From Enterococcaceae bacterium (GTDB lineage: Bacteria; Bacillota; Bacilli; Lactobacillales; Enterococcaceae): a stretch of 64,000 nucleotides of DNA. This document shows, piece by piece, positions 24,881-37,915 of the stretch. The translations under genes and the position numbers were made by a program. The stretch is from assembly GCA_022649665.1 (NCBI GenBank), contig JALCOL010000001.1:186001-250000 (forward strand). Direction: 5' to 3'. How positions within the stretch are numbered: the stretch's first letter is position 1; every line of letters begins with the position of its first letter. The notes under the pieces were generated by a model. It worked only from the letters and a program-made list of their open reading frames with translations, was not told where the DNA came from and ran no database searches.

Positions 24881-26674
24881 ATGAACGAAACAATCAAAAA
24901 TAAATTAGCACTGCTGCCGGATCAGCCGGGATGCTATTTGATGAAAGATAAAAACGGGACCGTGATCTACGTCGGCAAAGCGAAGATCTTAAAAAATCGC
25001 GTCCGCTCGTATTTTCACGGGAGCCACGATACCAAAACTGAACGGCTCGTCAGCGAGATCGCTGATTTTGAATTTATCGTGACTGAGTCGAATACTGAAG
25101 CACTTCTGCTCGAGATCAATTTGATCCACAAAAATGATCCGAAATACAATATCATGCTGAAAGATGACAAAAGCTATCCATTCATCAAGATCACGCATGA
25201 AAAATATCCGCGGCTTTTGATCACGCGCCAAGTCAAAAAAGATAAAGGTCTTTATTTTGGACCGTATCCGGATGTCGGCGCGGCCAATGAAACAAAACGG
25301 CTCTTAGACCGTTTGTTTCCATTTCGCAAATGCAAAGTCCTGCCGAAAGAAGTCTGTTTGTATTATCACATGCATCAATGTCTGGCGCCGTGCGTCTTTG
25401 ATATCCCGGCCGGGGTGTATCCAAAAATGGTCAGTGAAGTCCGCCGCTTTTTAAAAGGGAATTACAGCGGGATCGTTGATGACCTGAAAGCGAAGATGGA
25501 GACAGCTTCGAACGAGCTGGCTTTTGAGCAGGCGGCAGAATACCGCGATCAGATCAATGCGATCCATACGGTAATGACCAAACAGAAAATGACCAGCAAT
25601 GATTTGAAAAACCGTGATGTCTTCGGCTACGCGGTCGACAAAGGCTGGATGTGTGTCCAAGTCTTCTTCGTCCGCCAAGGGAAATTGATCGAGCGCGACG
25701 TCAATATTTTTCCGATCTATAATGATCCGGAAGATGATTTTTTGACATATCTCGGCCAATTTTATTTGAAAAATCAGCATATCCTGCCTTCGGAAGTTTT
25801 GCTGCCGCGATCGGTAGATGAAGGGAGTGCAGAAGCGCTCTTGAAGACGAAGATCCTCGAGCCGCAGCGCGGGCAGAAGAAAAAACTGGTCGAATTGGCA
25901 AATAAAAACGCGCGGATCGCTTTGAAGCAGAAGTTCGAGCTGGTGAGCCGCAAAGAAGAACGGACGACCGGTGCGCTCGAAGAGTTGAGCGATGCGCTTC
26001 AGATCCCGCTCGCACATCGCATCGAAGCGTTCGATAATTCAAATATTTCCGGTACGAGTCCGGTCGCAGCAATGGTCTGCTTTTTAGACGGCAAGCCGGC
26101 CAAGGGCGAGTACCGGAAATACAAGATCAAAACGGTCAAAGGGGCGGATGACTACGCCTCGATGCGCGAAGTGATCTATCGCCGCTATTCGCGCGTGATC
26201 AAAGAAAATCTGCCGCTGCCGGACTTGATTTTGGTCGATGGCGGCAAAGGACAGATCGATGCTGCCAAAGAAGTTCTCGACAATCAGCTGGGCCTCGATA
26301 TCCCGATCGGCGGCTTGGCAAAAAATGAAAAACACCGCACCAGCGAATTGATTTTTGGAGCGGACATGTCAGTGATCCCATTGAAATACAATTCACAAGC
26401 CTTCTTTTTGCTGCAGCGGATCCAAGACGAAGTCCACCGTTTCGCGATCACTTTCCACCGGCAAGTCCGCAGCAAAAATTCGTTTGCGTCGAAACTTGAC
26501 GGCATTCCTGGTTTGGGGCCGAAGCGCCGCAAAAAGTTATTGGCACACTTCAAATCGCTGAAAAAAATCAACGCGGCGGAAATGCCGGAAATCACGGCGC
26601 TCGGGATCCCGCTCAAAGTAGCGGAAGACATCAAAGCGCATTTGAATGTGAAAGAAACATCAAACAAAAAGTAA
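24881..26674 (+). CDS. uvrC: Excinuclease ABC subunit C
   Basis: UvrC (597 residues, full length) makes both incisions in nucleotide excision repair. Domains in order: GIY-YIG nuclease (about 15-95, [21 protein letters not shown]), cysteine cluster ([24 protein letters not shown]), UVR motif (about 200-235), RNase-H-like second nuclease ([15 protein letters not shown]) and C-terminal helix-hairpin-helix ([16 protein letters not shown]). The start at 24881 follows AGGTGAG. It stands alone. Confidence 0.97.
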   Translation: MNETIKNKLALLPDQPGCYLMKDKNGTVIYVGKAKILKNRVRSYFHGSHDTKTERLVSEIADFEFIVTESNTEALLLEINLIHKNDPKYNIMLKDDKSYPFIKITHEKYPRLLITRQVKKDKGLYFGPYPDVGAANETKRLLDRLFPFRKCKVLPKEVCLYYHMHQCLAPCVFDIPAGVYPKMVSEVRRFLKGNYSGIVDDLKAKMETASNELAFEQAAEYRDQINAIHTVMTKQKMTSNDLKNRDVFGYAVDKGWMCVQVFFVRQGKLIERDVNIFPIYNDPEDDFLTYLGQFYLKNQHILPSEVLLPRSVDEGSAEALLKTKILEPQRGQKKKLVELANKNARIALKQKFELVSRKEERTTGALEELSDALQIPLAHRIEAFDNSNISGTSPVAAMVCFLDGKPAKGEYRKYKIKTVKGADDYASMREVIYRRYSRVIKENLPLPDLILVDGGKGQIDAAKEVLDNQLGLDIPIGGLAKNEKHRTSELIFGADMSVIPLKYNSQAFFLLQRIQDEVHRFAITFHRQVRSKNSFASKLDGIPGLGPKRRKKLLAHFKSLKKINAAEMPEITALGIPLKVAEDIKAHLNVKETSNKK

Positions 26675-26760
26675 GTCGCAAAGAAAATTTTTTATATTTT
26701 TGAAACGGACTATGCTATAATGTAAGCGGTGTATAGCTTCGTTTCAATAGAAAGTGAGTG

Positions 26761-28152
26761 ATGAATTTGAAACGTTTGATCAAGAATGGAATCATCTGTA
26801 CGGAAGGCGGGGCCTTTAAGGGCAGCATCAAGATTGAAAATGAAAAGATCAGCATGATCGCAACGACTTTTGATGAAAAAGAAGAAAGCTTCGATGAAGT
26901 GATTGATGCAGAAGGCAAGTATGTCGTTCCCGGCGGAATCGATCCGCATACCCATATGGAACTGCAGCAAAGTCCAAAATATCGTTCAGTCGATGACTTT
27001 TACACTGGCGGCGTCGCAGCAGCTTGCGGCGGCACGACGATGATCGTCGATCATATGAGTTTTGGTCCAAAAGGCTGCACCTTGATGTCGCGGTTCGATG
27101 AATACAAAGGACTCGGCGAAAAGTGCCCGATCGACTACAGTTTCCATGGCGTCTTTCAGCATATCGATAAAGATATTTTGAAAGAACTGGCGTGGATCGT
27201 CAGCTCACAAGGATTTCCAAGTTTTAAAGCATATACCACTTACGGTTTCCCGATGCATGACAAAGATTTGTTAGAGATTTTGGAAGTTATGAAAAAAGAA
27301 AAAGGCTTGTTGACCGTTCACGCAGAAAACGATGCGATCACGAATGTCTTAAAAGACCAATATGCGGCGGAAGGCAAATTAACTCCGATCTACCAAGCGA
27401 TCACACGGCCGAATCAAGCGGAAGCAGAAGCGGTCGACCGTTTGTTCAACTTGGCGAAGGTCGCCAAAGAAGCGCCAATCTATATCGTGCATATGTCTGC
27501 CAAAGAAAGTTTGGAAGTGCTGCGTGAATTCCGTGCGCATGGACAAAAGAATATGTATGCTGAAACATGTCCGCAATATCTGCTTTTGACTGATAAAAAG
27601 TTTGAAGAAGGCGGGCCAGAAGAAGGAATCAAATATATCCTCGCGCCGCCATTCCGGAAAAAAGCGGATAATGAAGCACTGTGGGACGGTTTGGCAAAAG
27701 GCGATATCCAAACCGTCGCTACCGACCATTGTCCTTTCACAATCGAAGAAAAAGAAGAGAATGTGGCCGATTACCGCAAATGCCCAGGTGGGATCTCTGG
27801 CGTTGAAGAGCGGATGCCACTCTTGTTCAGCGAAGGGGTCCAAAAAGGCCGGATCAGTTTGGAACGCTTTGTTGAAGTTTCGGCGACGAACGCCGCGAAG
27901 ATCTTTGGAATGTATCCGCGCAAAGGGACGATCCTTCCGGGAAGCGATGCTGATATCACGATCATCGACCCGAATCGTTCGCGCGTGATCGAAAAGAGCA
28001 ACCTCCATACAAAAGCCGGCTACAGTGCTTATGAAGGAATCAAGGTCGATTGCGTGATCGATACAGTTCTTTCCCGCGGCAAAGTCGTTGCCAGAAATAA
28101 CGAATTTCTCGGGGAGCGCGGCGCTGGCGAATTGATTCCGCGCAAACGCTAA
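26761..28152 (+). CDS. Dihydropyrimidinase / D-hydantoinase family amidohydrolase
   Basis: This 463-residue cytosolic amidohydrolase opens cyclic diamides such as dihydropyrimidines or hydantoins. The binuclear metal site is visible: HTH at residues 63-65, the carboxylated lysine K156 in SFKAYTTY, and further ligands in TVHAEND, YIVHMSAKESL and ATDHCPF. The start ATG has AAAGTGAG before it; a TATAAT at 26716 suggests a promoter. No pyrimidine-catabolism partners are adjacent, so the substrate is open. It converges on the gamma-glutamyl hydrolase gene. Confidence 0.88.
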   Translation: MNLKRLIKNGIICTEGGAFKGSIKIENEKISMIATTFDEKEESFDEVIDAEGKYVVPGGIDPHTHMELQQSPKYRSVDDFYTGGVAAACGGTTMIVDHMSFGPKGCTLMSRFDEYKGLGEKCPIDYSFHGVFQHIDKDILKELAWIVSSQGFPSFKAYTTYGFPMHDKDLLEILEVMKKEKGLLTVHAENDAITNVLKDQYAAEGKLTPIYQAITRPNQAEAEAVDRLFNLAKVAKEAPIYIVHMSAKESLEVLREFRAHGQKNMYAETCPQYLLLTDKKFEEGGPEEGIKYILAPPFRKKADNEALWDGLAKGDIQTVATDHCPFTIEEKEENVADYRKCPGGISGVEERMPLLFSEGVQKGRISLERFVEVSATNAAKIFGMYPRKGTILPGSDADITIIDPNRSRVIEKSNLHTKAGYSAYEGIKVDCVIDTVLSRGKVVARNNEFLGERGAGELIPRKR

Positions 28153-28204
28153 AACAGATCGAATAGCAGCAAGAAGCTGCTTTTGGCACAACGTTTATAT
28201 GAAG

Positions 28205-28246
28205 ATAGGAGCCGCGACAAACTTATGTCACGGCCCCCTTTTTTAT
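28205..28246. terminator. Terminator hairpin of the GTGACA repeat family
   Basis: GGAGCCGCGACA pairs with TGTCACGGCCCC, with T/A runs on either side, between two converging genes. Confidence 0.75.
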
Positions 28247-28253
28247 AGCTTAT

Positions 28254-28973
28254 TTACAGTTCATTCACAAAGTATTCGAATAGTTTCCGCTCGTTCTCTT
28301 GTTCGCGGAAATCCAGCTCAGGATGCCACTGCACCCCGATAATTTTAGAATTGCCGGTTTTTTCCTGATAGCCTTCGATCAGATGGTCGGCGCTCCAGGC
28401 AGTCGCTTCGAGATCGTCCGCGAGTTTTTTGATCGCTTGGTGATGGAAGCTGTTGACGCGCGCTTTTTCAGAAAAAAGTGCAGCTAAGCGGCTGTCTTTT
28501 GCGATCGTGACCGAATGTGTCGGAAAGATGCCTTCGGTTGGCAGCTGGTCATGCTTGACGCGCCAGTCAGGATATTCTGAAAGATCTTGATACAGGCTGC
28601 CGCCCAAAACGATGTTCAGCAGCTGAAACCCGCGGCAAACTGCAAAGATCGGCCGTCCTTTTGCCAGCGCACTTTCAAGAAGCGCCGCTTCAAAACGGTC
28701 GCGTGCCGGAGTGGTCAGCCCGAGTTTCGGACGTGGCTCCTCGCCGTAGAGCAGTGGATCGATATCTTGACCGCCGGGAACGAGTAATTTATCGACGAGT
28801 GAAATGTAAGCGTTCGCTTTTTCGGGATCAGTGATCGGCAAAACGAGCGGGATCCCGCCCGCCTCTTCAACTGCCCGGACAAAATCGTCCGGGGTGTAGG
28901 TGATCGAATGCCCGCCAAGCGCCGGCGAATGGAAAAGCTGATTGCCGGCGATCCCGATGATATTTTTTTTCAT
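28254..28973 (-). CDS. Gamma-glutamyl-gamma-aminobutyrate hydrolase family protein (class I amidotransferase-like)
   Basis: This 239-residue peptidase C26 family enzyme resembles PuuD. It would hydrolyse a gamma-glutamyl amide. The nucleophile is C113 in IFAVCRGFQLLN, with the catalytic His in GVQWHPELDF. Other marks are LLVPGGQDIDPLLY and TTPARDRFE. The start at 28973 follows AAAGGAGG. The role (putrescine, GABA or peptide catabolism) cannot be fixed from context. Confidence 0.88.
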   Translation of the reverse strand: MKKNIIGIAGNQLFHSPALGGHSITYTPDDFVRAVEEAGGIPLVLPITDPEKANAYISLVDKLLVPGGQDIDPLLYGEEPRPKLGLTTPARDRFEAALLESALAKGRPIFAVCRGFQLLNIVLGGSLYQDLSEYPDWRVKHDQLPTEGIFPTHSVTIAKDSRLAALFSEKARVNSFHHQAIKKLADDLEATAWSADHLIEGYQEKTGNSKIIGVQWHPELDFREQENERKLFEYFVNEL

Positions 28974-29048
28974 CAAGGTTCCTCCTTTGATATTTTGATT
29001 AGATGACGAAGCGATTAAAAAAATTCAAGCGTTACTTTTAAGATAGCC

Positions 29049-29077
29049 TTTTCACGGAAGCGCAAATCTGTTATACT
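29049..29077 (+). promoter_or_regulatory. Promoter of the ntp operon
   Basis: TTTTCA (29049-29054) and TATACT (29072-29077) are 17 bp apart. Transcription would start near 29084, ahead of the structured leader. Confidence 0.5.
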
Positions 29078-29099
29078 TCTTCTTAAGTTAATAACTTAA

Positions 29100-29220
29100 T
29101 GGTTGGGCATTGCGCTTCAAGGATCACGTTTCTCAAGGGGTGAGAGAAACAATGCCGTCGTGTACCAACTATTTGGACAACACACGACTTTCGGAAAAGT
29201 AAAGAAGTGTGTTTTTTTAT
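29100..29220 (+). promoter_or_regulatory. Riboswitch-like leader of the V-ATPase operon
   Basis: Nested helices are visible: GTTGG (29102-29106) with CCAAC (29165-29169), GCATT (29107-29111) with AATGC (29151-29155), and GTTTCTC (29128-29134) with GAGAAAC (29144-29150). GTCGTGT (29157-29163) can pair with ACACGAC (29182-29188). The same downstream strand is part of a terminator, AACACAC (29179-29185) with GTGTGTT (29207-29213) and a T run. The two pairings exclude each other. This is the layout of a transcriptional riboswitch or attenuator; the ligand is unknown. Confidence 0.65.
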
Positions 29221-29246
29221 TAGAAATGATTTTTGGAGGTGATTCT

Positions 29247-29559
29247 ATGGCAAAAGAAATTCTAGAACAAGTCCGTGCGGCTGAGCTGAATAATGACAAT
29301 ATGCTCGAACAGGCAAAGGTCGAAGTGGGCGAGCATCAGGAAGCAAAAAGCAGCGAATTGACGTTGATGAAAAAAGAAAGTCAAGAACGCGTCCAAAAAG
29401 CGCTGGATGACTTGCGCGACAAGGAAGAAAAGATCTTGAAAGAAGCGGAAACGAAGCTGCAAAAAGAAATCAGCGACTCGGATGCGAATTACCGCGCGCT
29501 TTATGAGAGCAATAAAAAAGAAGCAGTCGGAATGATTTTGGAGAGGGTGAAGACGCTTT

Positions 29560-29570
<11 letters not shown>
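29247..29570 (+). CDS. ntpF: V-type Na+-ATPase peripheral stalk subunit NtpF
   Basis: This 107-residue, highly charged, coiled-coil protein corresponds to NtpF (subunit G/H type), which pairs with NtpE to form the peripheral stalk. Almost the whole length is heptad-like with long Lys/Glu runs. The start at 29247 follows TGGAGGTGATTCT. It overlaps ntpI by eleven bases and opens the operon, as in E. hirae. Confidence 0.9.
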
Positions 29571-32038
<2,468 letters not shown>

Positions 32039-32051
32039 GGAGGGAAATCGA

Positions 32052-32639
32052 ATGCAAGCCATGGAAAATATCCTGAAGCAGATTCGGGAAAAAGGAGAAG
32101 CGGCGGCTTTCGAATATAAAACGTCGCATCTCAAAGCGATCGATGAACAATTTTCAAAAGAAGTGGCTGCGCTGAAAAAAGACGAAGAAGATCAGCTGCA
32201 CAAAGGATTGGAAAGTATTGAAAAAGAATACCAGCACCGCGAGCAGCGGCAAGAACTTGTCGCCCGGCAAGACGCCCTCAGCCGCAAACAAGATTATCTC
32301 TCATTGATCTTTAAAGATGCGATCGCGGAGATGGAAAGTTTTGATGCCAAACAGTTCCAAGCATTCGCTGAAATTGCGCTCGCACAGTTCAAAACGAATG
32401 ATCTTGAAGTCGTTTTGGGCGAAAAGTCGCGTCCGCTGCTTGATGAAGCGTGGCTGAAGCAATTCAACCAGAAAAACAGCACTTCTTTCAAATTATTAGC
32501 TGAAACGGTTCCGCATCAAGGCGGCCTTTTGCTGCGCGAAGGCGGGATCGAATACAACTTCTTATTCGAGAGCCTCGTGAAAGAAATCCAAGAAAAAGAA
32601 AGCTACAAGATCGCGAATGTTTTATTTCAAGGGAAATAA
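32052..32639 (+). CDS. ntpE: V-type Na+-ATPase peripheral stalk subunit NtpE
   Basis: NtpE (195 residues) pairs with NtpF in the stator stalk. The N-terminal half is a charged coiled coil (about residues 1-100) and the C-terminal half a compact domain (GGLLLREGGIEYNFLFESLVKEIQ). The start follows AAGGAGGGAAATCGA. It lies in the expected place between ntpK and ntpC. Confidence 0.92.
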   Translation: MQAMENILKQIREKGEAAAFEYKTSHLKAIDEQFSKEVAALKKDEEDQLHKGLESIEKEYQHREQRQELVARQDALSRKQDYLSLIFKDAIAEMESFDAKQFQAFAEIALAQFKTNDLEVVLGEKSRPLLDEAWLKQFNQKNSTSFKLLAETVPHQGGLLLREGGIEYNFLFESLVKEIQEKESYKIANVLFQGK

Positions 32640-32651
32640 GGAGGGGATCTG

Positions 32652-33659
32652 ATGAAGCGCGATATGCTCTATAACCAGGTCAACCCCTTGATCCGGATGA
32701 AGGAACTGGAGCTTTTGACGCCTGAAACCTGGGAACAGCTGATCAATGCGGCTGACAGCGACGGCGTCAAAGAGATTTTGAAAAATACCGTCTATAACGA
32801 AGTCCTGAGCGAACACGGTTTTCCGGGAGATTTTGAGCACAGCTTGGCCGAACATCGGCGCAATCTTTATGCGTGGGCCTATGAGATCGCTCCGGAAAGC
32901 GAATTGGTCTCGATCTATGCCAGACGCTATACTTTTCATAATTTGAAAGTATTGACGAAAGCGGAAGTCACCGGCAAAAATCTCGATCAAATGTTCCTCT
33001 ACGATGGACAATATACGCTGGCAGAAATGGAAAGCGCGATCCGCACGAAGCGTTCAAGTATTTTGGCGCCGAACTTGATGGAAGCGATCCAAGAAGTACT
33101 GGCTTATATGGAAGGGGAAGACGGCATCATCCCGGGGATCGATGTGATCTATGACCGCTATTATTTGGAAGATCAGCGGCAATTGGCTGAAAAAGTCGAT
33201 TATCCCGAACTTTTGGATGAGGTCAAAGCATATATCGATCTGACGAATATTTCGATTCTGGCGCGCGGCATTATTCAAGAGCAGAGCAAAGGTTTCTTGA
33301 ACGCGATCATCGCGGATGCTGGACGCTTGCCGAAAAAAGAATTGATCGATTTCGCCCGCAAAGATCTGAAAGATTTCATTGCTTATTTAAAAACAACACG
33401 ATATCACGAACTGTTTGAGCCGCTGATCGTTGGCGACAACGAATTCGACGTCGTTCAGCTCGATATCGTAAAAGATGATTACTTGGCAAAGTTTTACGAC
33501 CAGGCAGAAACGATCGCATTCGGACCGCTGCCGCTCTTGAATCTGTTAAATGATAAAGAGCAGGAGGCCCGCAATCTGCGGTTGATCGTTGTCGGCAAAC
33601 GCAGCGGATTTTCCAAAGAGCTGATCAGAGAAAGGATGAGACGGGGAAATGGCCTATAA
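32652..33659 (+). CDS. ntpC: V-type Na+-ATPase subunit NtpC
   Basis: NtpC (335 residues) is the funnel-shaped subunit that links the central shaft to the rotor ring. It is mostly helical, with the family pattern of three similar lobes; recognisable segments are [24 protein letters not shown] and [23 protein letters not shown]. Its 3' end overlaps ntpG by eleven bases. Confidence 0.93.
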   Translation: MKRDMLYNQVNPLIRMKELELLTPETWEQLINAADSDGVKEILKNTVYNEVLSEHGFPGDFEHSLAEHRRNLYAWAYEIAPESELVSIYARRYTFHNLKVLTKAEVTGKNLDQMFLYDGQYTLAEMESAIRTKRSSILAPNLMEAIQEVLAYMEGEDGIIPGIDVIYDRYYLEDQRQLAEKVDYPELLDEVKAYIDLTNISILARGIIQEQSKGFLNAIIADAGRLPKKELIDFARKDLKDFIAYLKTTRYHELFEPLIVGDNEFDVVQLDIVKDDYLAKFYDQAETIAFGPLPLLNLLNDKEQEARNLRLIVVGKRSGFSKELIRERMRRGNGL

Positions 33660-33972
33660 AATCGGAGTCATCGGCGACCGCGACTCAGTGCTTCCTTTTA
33701 AACTCTTCGGCTTCGATGTCCGCTACGAGGCGGATGCACGCCGCGTGCGCGAAGCGATCGAAGAGATGGCGGATGCGGATTACGGCGTGATTTATCTCAC
33801 GGAGCATTTAGCCGTCCACGTTGAAGAGACGATCGATCGCTATAAAGAGAAAATGACTCCGGCGATCATTTTGATCCCAAGTCATTTAGGAACGCTCGGC
33901 ATCGGGCAGCGCCAAATCAATGAGAACGTCGAAAAAGCTGTCGGGCAAAATATTTTGTCCAGCCAAGAGTAA
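33649..33972 (+). CDS. ntpG: V-type Na+-ATPase subunit NtpG
   Basis: NtpG (107 residues, subunit F type) is part of the central rotor shaft with NtpD. It begins [22 protein letters not shown] and contains [11 protein letters not shown], both standard. It overlaps ntpC and precedes ntpA. Confidence 0.94.
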   Translation: MAYKIGVIGDRDSVLPFKLFGFDVRYEADARRVREAIEEMADADYGVIYLTEHLAVHVEETIDRYKEKMTPAIILIPSHLGTLGIGQRQINENVEKAVGQNILSSQE

Positions 33973-33986
33973 AGGATGAAGGAGTA

Positions 33987-35777
33987 ATGAATTTGAATAT
34001 AGGAACGATCATCAAGGTCTCCGGACCGCTGGTTATGGCAGAGAACATGGGCCATGCCAGTCTTCAAGATATGTGTTTAGTAGGGGAGATCGGCGTCATC
34101 GGCGAGATCATCGAGATGCGCGGCGATGTTGCCTCCATTCAGGTTTATGAAGAAACCTCCGGAATCGGACCAGGCGAACCGGTCAAGACGACCGGTGAAG
34201 CGCTCTCGGTCGAGCTGGCACCGGGGCTTCTTGCGCAGATGTTTGACGGGATCCAGCGGCCGCTGGACAAATTTATGGAGGTCACACATACCAACTTTTT
34301 GAGCCGCGGCGTGCAGATCGCCTCGCTTGACCGCAGCAAAAAATGGGAATTCGTTCCTCAAAAAAAAGTCGGCGATGAAGTTTCGACCGGCGATATTTTG
34401 GGAACTGTACAGGAGACCCCAGTCATCGTGCATAAAATCATGGTCCCCCAAGGTGTCAAAGGTAAATTAACAAGCATTACGGCGGGGGAATTTACGATCG
34501 AAGAAACTGTTTATGCGATCGAAACGGAAAAAGGTCTGCGTGAATTTACGATGATGCAAAAATGGCCGGTACGGCGCGAACGTCCAGTTAAAGAAAAATT
34601 GAATCCGACGGCACCGATGCTGACTGGTCAGCGTGTCATCGATACGTTCTTCCCAGTCGCGAAAGGCGGAGCGGCAGCCGTTCCAGGACCATTTGGTGCC
34701 GGAAAAACAGTCGTTCAGCACCAGATTGCCAAATGGGCAGATGTGGACCTTGTAGTGTATGTCGGCTGCGGCGAACGCGGAAATGAAATGACCGATGTAC
34801 TGAACGAGTTTCCGGAACTGGTCGATCCGAATACCGGCGAGTCGATCATGGCGCGAACTGTTTTGATCGCTAATACGTCCAACATGCCGGTAGCCGCGCG
34901 GGAAGCTTCGATCTACACTGGGATCACGATCGCTGAGTATTTCCGCGATATGGGCTACAACGTCGCGATCATGGCGGATTCGACTTCCCGCTGGGCGGAA
35001 GCGCTGCGGGAAATGAGCGGCCGCTTGGAAGAAATGCCGGGGGATGAAGGATATCCGGCCTATCTTGGAAGCCGGCTGGCCGAATATTATGAACGTGCCG
35101 GGAAAGTCGTCGCTTTAGGCGAAGACAACCGCGAAGGCAGTATCACAGCGATCAGTGCTGTATCTCCTTCCGGCGGGGACGTTTCGGAGCCGGTCACGCA
35201 AAATACGCTGCGAGTCGTGAAAGTATATTGGGGGCTTGACGCGACATTGGCGCAAAAACGCCACTTCCCGTCAATCAACTGGCTTTCCAGCTACTCGCTC
35301 TATCTGGACGAGATCGGCCAATACATGGATCAAAAGATGCAGGGAAATTGGAGCGAGCTGGCAACTGACGCTATGAAGATCTTGCAGGAAGAAGCCCAGC
35401 TGGATGAAATCGTACGCTTGGTCGGGATCGATTCGCTCTCCGACAAAGACCGCGTGACGCTTGAAGTCGCAAAATCATTGCGGGAAGATTACTTGCAGCA
35501 GAACGCCTTCGATGATGTCGACACATTCAGTTCTTACGAAAAACAATTCAAAATGTTGAAAATGATCATGACCTTCGGCGAAGAAAGCCAAAAAGCTTTG
35601 AAACTCGGCGCTTACTTTAACGAGATCATGAAAGGAACCGTCGAACTGCGCGATAAGATCGCCCGCAGCAAATATGTCAAAGAAGATGAACTTGAGAAAC
35701 TGGACCGCATCCAGCAAGAAATCAAGACCACGATGCAGAAAATTTTGGAAGAAGGGGGGATGACCGTTAATGCTTAA
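33987..35777 (+). CDS. ntpA: V-type Na+-ATPase catalytic subunit NtpA
   Basis: NtpA (596 residues) hydrolyses ATP in the V1 head. Walker [12 protein letters not shown] lies near residues 233-243, followed by CGERGNEM and the [18 protein letters not shown] segment. The V-type insertion before the nucleotide domain is present. It starts behind AAGGAG and overlaps ntpB by eight bases. Confidence 0.98.
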   Translation: MNLNIGTIIKVSGPLVMAENMGHASLQDMCLVGEIGVIGEIIEMRGDVASIQVYEETSGIGPGEPVKTTGEALSVELAPGLLAQMFDGIQRPLDKFMEVTHTNFLSRGVQIASLDRSKKWEFVPQKKVGDEVSTGDILGTVQETPVIVHKIMVPQGVKGKLTSITAGEFTIEETVYAIETEKGLREFTMMQKWPVRRERPVKEKLNPTAPMLTGQRVIDTFFPVAKGGAAAVPGPFGAGKTVVQHQIAKWADVDLVVYVGCGERGNEMTDVLNEFPELVDPNTGESIMARTVLIANTSNMPVAAREASIYTGITIAEYFRDMGYNVAIMADSTSRWAEALREMSGRLEEMPGDEGYPAYLGSRLAEYYERAGKVVALGEDNREGSITAISAVSPSGGDVSEPVTQNTLRVVKVYWGLDATLAQKRHFPSINWLSSYSLYLDEIGQYMDQKMQGNWSELATDAMKILQEEAQLDEIVRLVGIDSLSDKDRVTLEVAKSLREDYLQQNAFDDVDTFSSYEKQFKMLKMIMTFGEESQKALKLGAYFNEIMKGTVELRDKIARSKYVKEDELEKLDRIQQEIKTTMQKILEEGGMTVNA

Positions 35778-37143
35778 AGAATATCGGACAATCAGCGAGG
35801 TCGTCGGCCCTTTGATGGCCGTCGACCAAGTCGAAGGCGTCAAATTTGAAGAATTGATCGAGATCCGGATGCAAAATGGCGAGATCCGCCGCGGACAAGT
35901 TTTGGAAGTCGACGGCGATCGGGCGATGGTCCAGATCTTCGAAGGAACTTCCGGTCTGAACCTGCGGGACTCCAAAGTGCGCTTTTTGGGCCACCCGCTC
36001 GAACTCGGAGTTTCGATGGATATGGTCGGCCGGGTCTTTGACGGCTTAGGACGCCCGAAAGACGAAGGACCAGAGATCTTGCCGGAAAAAATGGTCGACA
36101 TCAACGGGGAAGTAATCAACCCGGTGGCGCGCGATTATCCGGATGAATTTATTCAAACCGGGATCAGCGCGATCGACCATTTGAACACGCTCGTGCGCGG
36201 ACAAAAACTCCCGATCTTCTCAGGGAGCGGTTTGCCGCATAAAGAATTGGCAGCGCAAATCGCGCGCCAAGCCACTGTTTTGAACAGTCAAGAAGACTTT
36301 GCAGTTGTCTTTGCGGCGATCGGGATCACGTTTGAAGAAGCAGAATACTTTATGGAAAACTTCCGCGCGACCGGCGCGATCGACCGCTCAGTGATGTTCA
36401 TCAACTTGGCAAACGATCCGGCGATCGAACGGATCGCGACCCCGCGGATGGCGCTGACCGCTGCGGAGTATCTGGCGTATGAAAAAGATATGCATGTCTT
36501 GGTCATCATGACCGATATGACGAACTACTGTGAAGCGCTGCGCGAAGTATCGGCCGCTCGCCGCGAAGTTCCCGGCCGCCGCGGCTATCCTGGGTATTTG
36601 TATACCAACTTGGCAACGCTTTATGAACGTGCCGGGCGGATCCGCGGACTGAAAGGCTCCGTGACGCAGATCCCGATCTTGACGATGCCGGAAGACGACA
36701 AGACCCATCCGATCCCCGATTTGACCGGGTATATTACGGAAGGGCAGATCATTCTTTCGCGCGAACTCGACAAACGCGGCATCCAGCCGCCGATCGACGT
36801 CCTGCCGTCGCTTTCCCGTTTGAAAGATAAAGGGACCGGCCCCGGCAAAACACGCGAAGACCATGCGCCAACGATGAACCAGCTGTTTACTGCTTATGCG
36901 CAAGGGAAACAGGCCAAAGAACTCTCCGTTATTTTGGGAGAAAGCGCGTTGAGCGAAACGGATAAGATCTACGCGAAATTTGCGGACCGTTTCGAAGAAG
37001 AGTATTTGAATCAAGGGTTCAACACGAACCGGACGATCTTCGAAACGCTCGACTTAGGCTGGAAGCTCTTAGAGATGCTGCCGGTCACTGAGTTAAAACG
37101 AATCAAGGAAGATATGATCGAGAAATATATGAAGAGGGCGTGA
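35770..37143 (+). CDS. ntpB: V-type Na+-ATPase regulatory head subunit NtpB
   Basis: NtpB (457 residues) alternates with NtpA in the V1 head and has a degenerate nucleotide site: the Walker A position reads SGSGLPHKE instead of GxxxxGKT. Other marks are [21 protein letters not shown] and [25 protein letters not shown]. It is translationally coupled to ntpA. Confidence 0.98.
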   Translation: MLKEYRTISEVVGPLMAVDQVEGVKFEELIEIRMQNGEIRRGQVLEVDGDRAMVQIFEGTSGLNLRDSKVRFLGHPLELGVSMDMVGRVFDGLGRPKDEGPEILPEKMVDINGEVINPVARDYPDEFIQTGISAIDHLNTLVRGQKLPIFSGSGLPHKELAAQIARQATVLNSQEDFAVVFAAIGITFEEAEYFMENFRATGAIDRSVMFINLANDPAIERIATPRMALTAAEYLAYEKDMHVLVIMTDMTNYCEALREVSAARREVPGRRGYPGYLYTNLATLYERAGRIRGLKGSVTQIPILTMPEDDKTHPIPDLTGYITEGQIILSRELDKRGIQPPIDVLPSLSRLKDKGTGPGKTREDHAPTMNQLFTAYAQGKQAKELSVILGESALSETDKIYAKFADRFEEEYLNQGFNTNRTIFETLDLGWKLLEMLPVTELKRIKEDMIEKYMKRA

Positions 37144-37147
37144 GCTA

Positions 37148-37777
37148 ATGGCAAGATTAAATGTCAATCCGACCCGGATGGAGCTCTCCCGTCTGAAAAA
37201 GCAGCTCAGCACCGCGACCCGCGGCCATAAGCTTTTAAAAGACAAACAAGACGAACTGATGCGCCGCTTTATCTTGATGGTGCGCGAAAATGACAAACTT
37301 CGAAAAGAAGTTGAAAAAGAACTGACAGCCAGCATGTCGGCGTTTGTTTTGGCCAACAGCGGCATCAACGAATACTTCACTGATGAGCTGGTCACTTTTT
37401 CCGGCGAAGAAGTCACGCTCGACATCATCGAGAAAAATATCATGAGTGTTTCCGTTCCAATGATGAATTTCCATTATGACGAAGCGGTCAATCAAGCGCC
37501 GCTGAACTACGGTTATTTGAATTCAAATGGCGAGCTCGATGAAGCGATGGATAAAGTATCCAAAGTGCTCCCCAAACTTTTGGAGTTGACGGAAAAAGAA
37601 AAAACCTGTCAATTGATGGCAACTGAGATCGAAAAAACACGGCGCCGTGTCAATGCGCTGGAGTATATGACGATCCCGCAGCTGGATGAGACGATCTATT
37701 ACATCCAAATGAAATTGGAAGAAAATGAACGGGCGGACATCACCCGCCTGATCAAGATCAAAGATATGGGGAAATAG
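37148..37777 (+). CDS. ntpD: V-type Na+-ATPase central shaft subunit NtpD
   Basis: NtpD (209 residues) is the long antiparallel coiled coil that turns inside the NtpA/NtpB head. It begins [18 protein letters not shown] and ends in a second long helix ([31 protein letters not shown]). It is the last gene before the terminator at 37808. No ntpH-like small gene follows. Confidence 0.96.
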   Translation: MARLNVNPTRMELSRLKKQLSTATRGHKLLKDKQDELMRRFILMVRENDKLRKEVEKELTASMSAFVLANSGINEYFTDELVTFSGEEVTLDIIEKNIMSVSVPMMNFHYDEAVNQAPLNYGYLNSNGELDEAMDKVSKVLPKLLELTEKEKTCQLMATEIEKTRRRVNALEYMTIPQLDETIYYIQMKLEENERADITRLIKIKDMGK

Positions 37778-37807
37778 GAAGCTGCGTTTAGAATACCGTT
37801 GATGCGA

Positions 37808-37850
37808 AAAGAGAGATCGTGACAGGAGTTATGTCACGATCTCTCTTGCG
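37808..37850 (+). terminator. ntp operon terminator, member of the GTGACA repeat family
   Basis: AGAGAGATCGTGACA pairs with TGTCACGATCTCTCT around GGAGTTA. The T run after it is poor, so termination may be partial and ntpJ might still receive read-through. Confidence 0.65.
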
Positions 37851-37915
37851 CTTTTCTCAGGAGCCGATGACTGATAGAATGGAGGAAGCGAATCATTTCA
37901 TAAGGAGCGGAAAAG

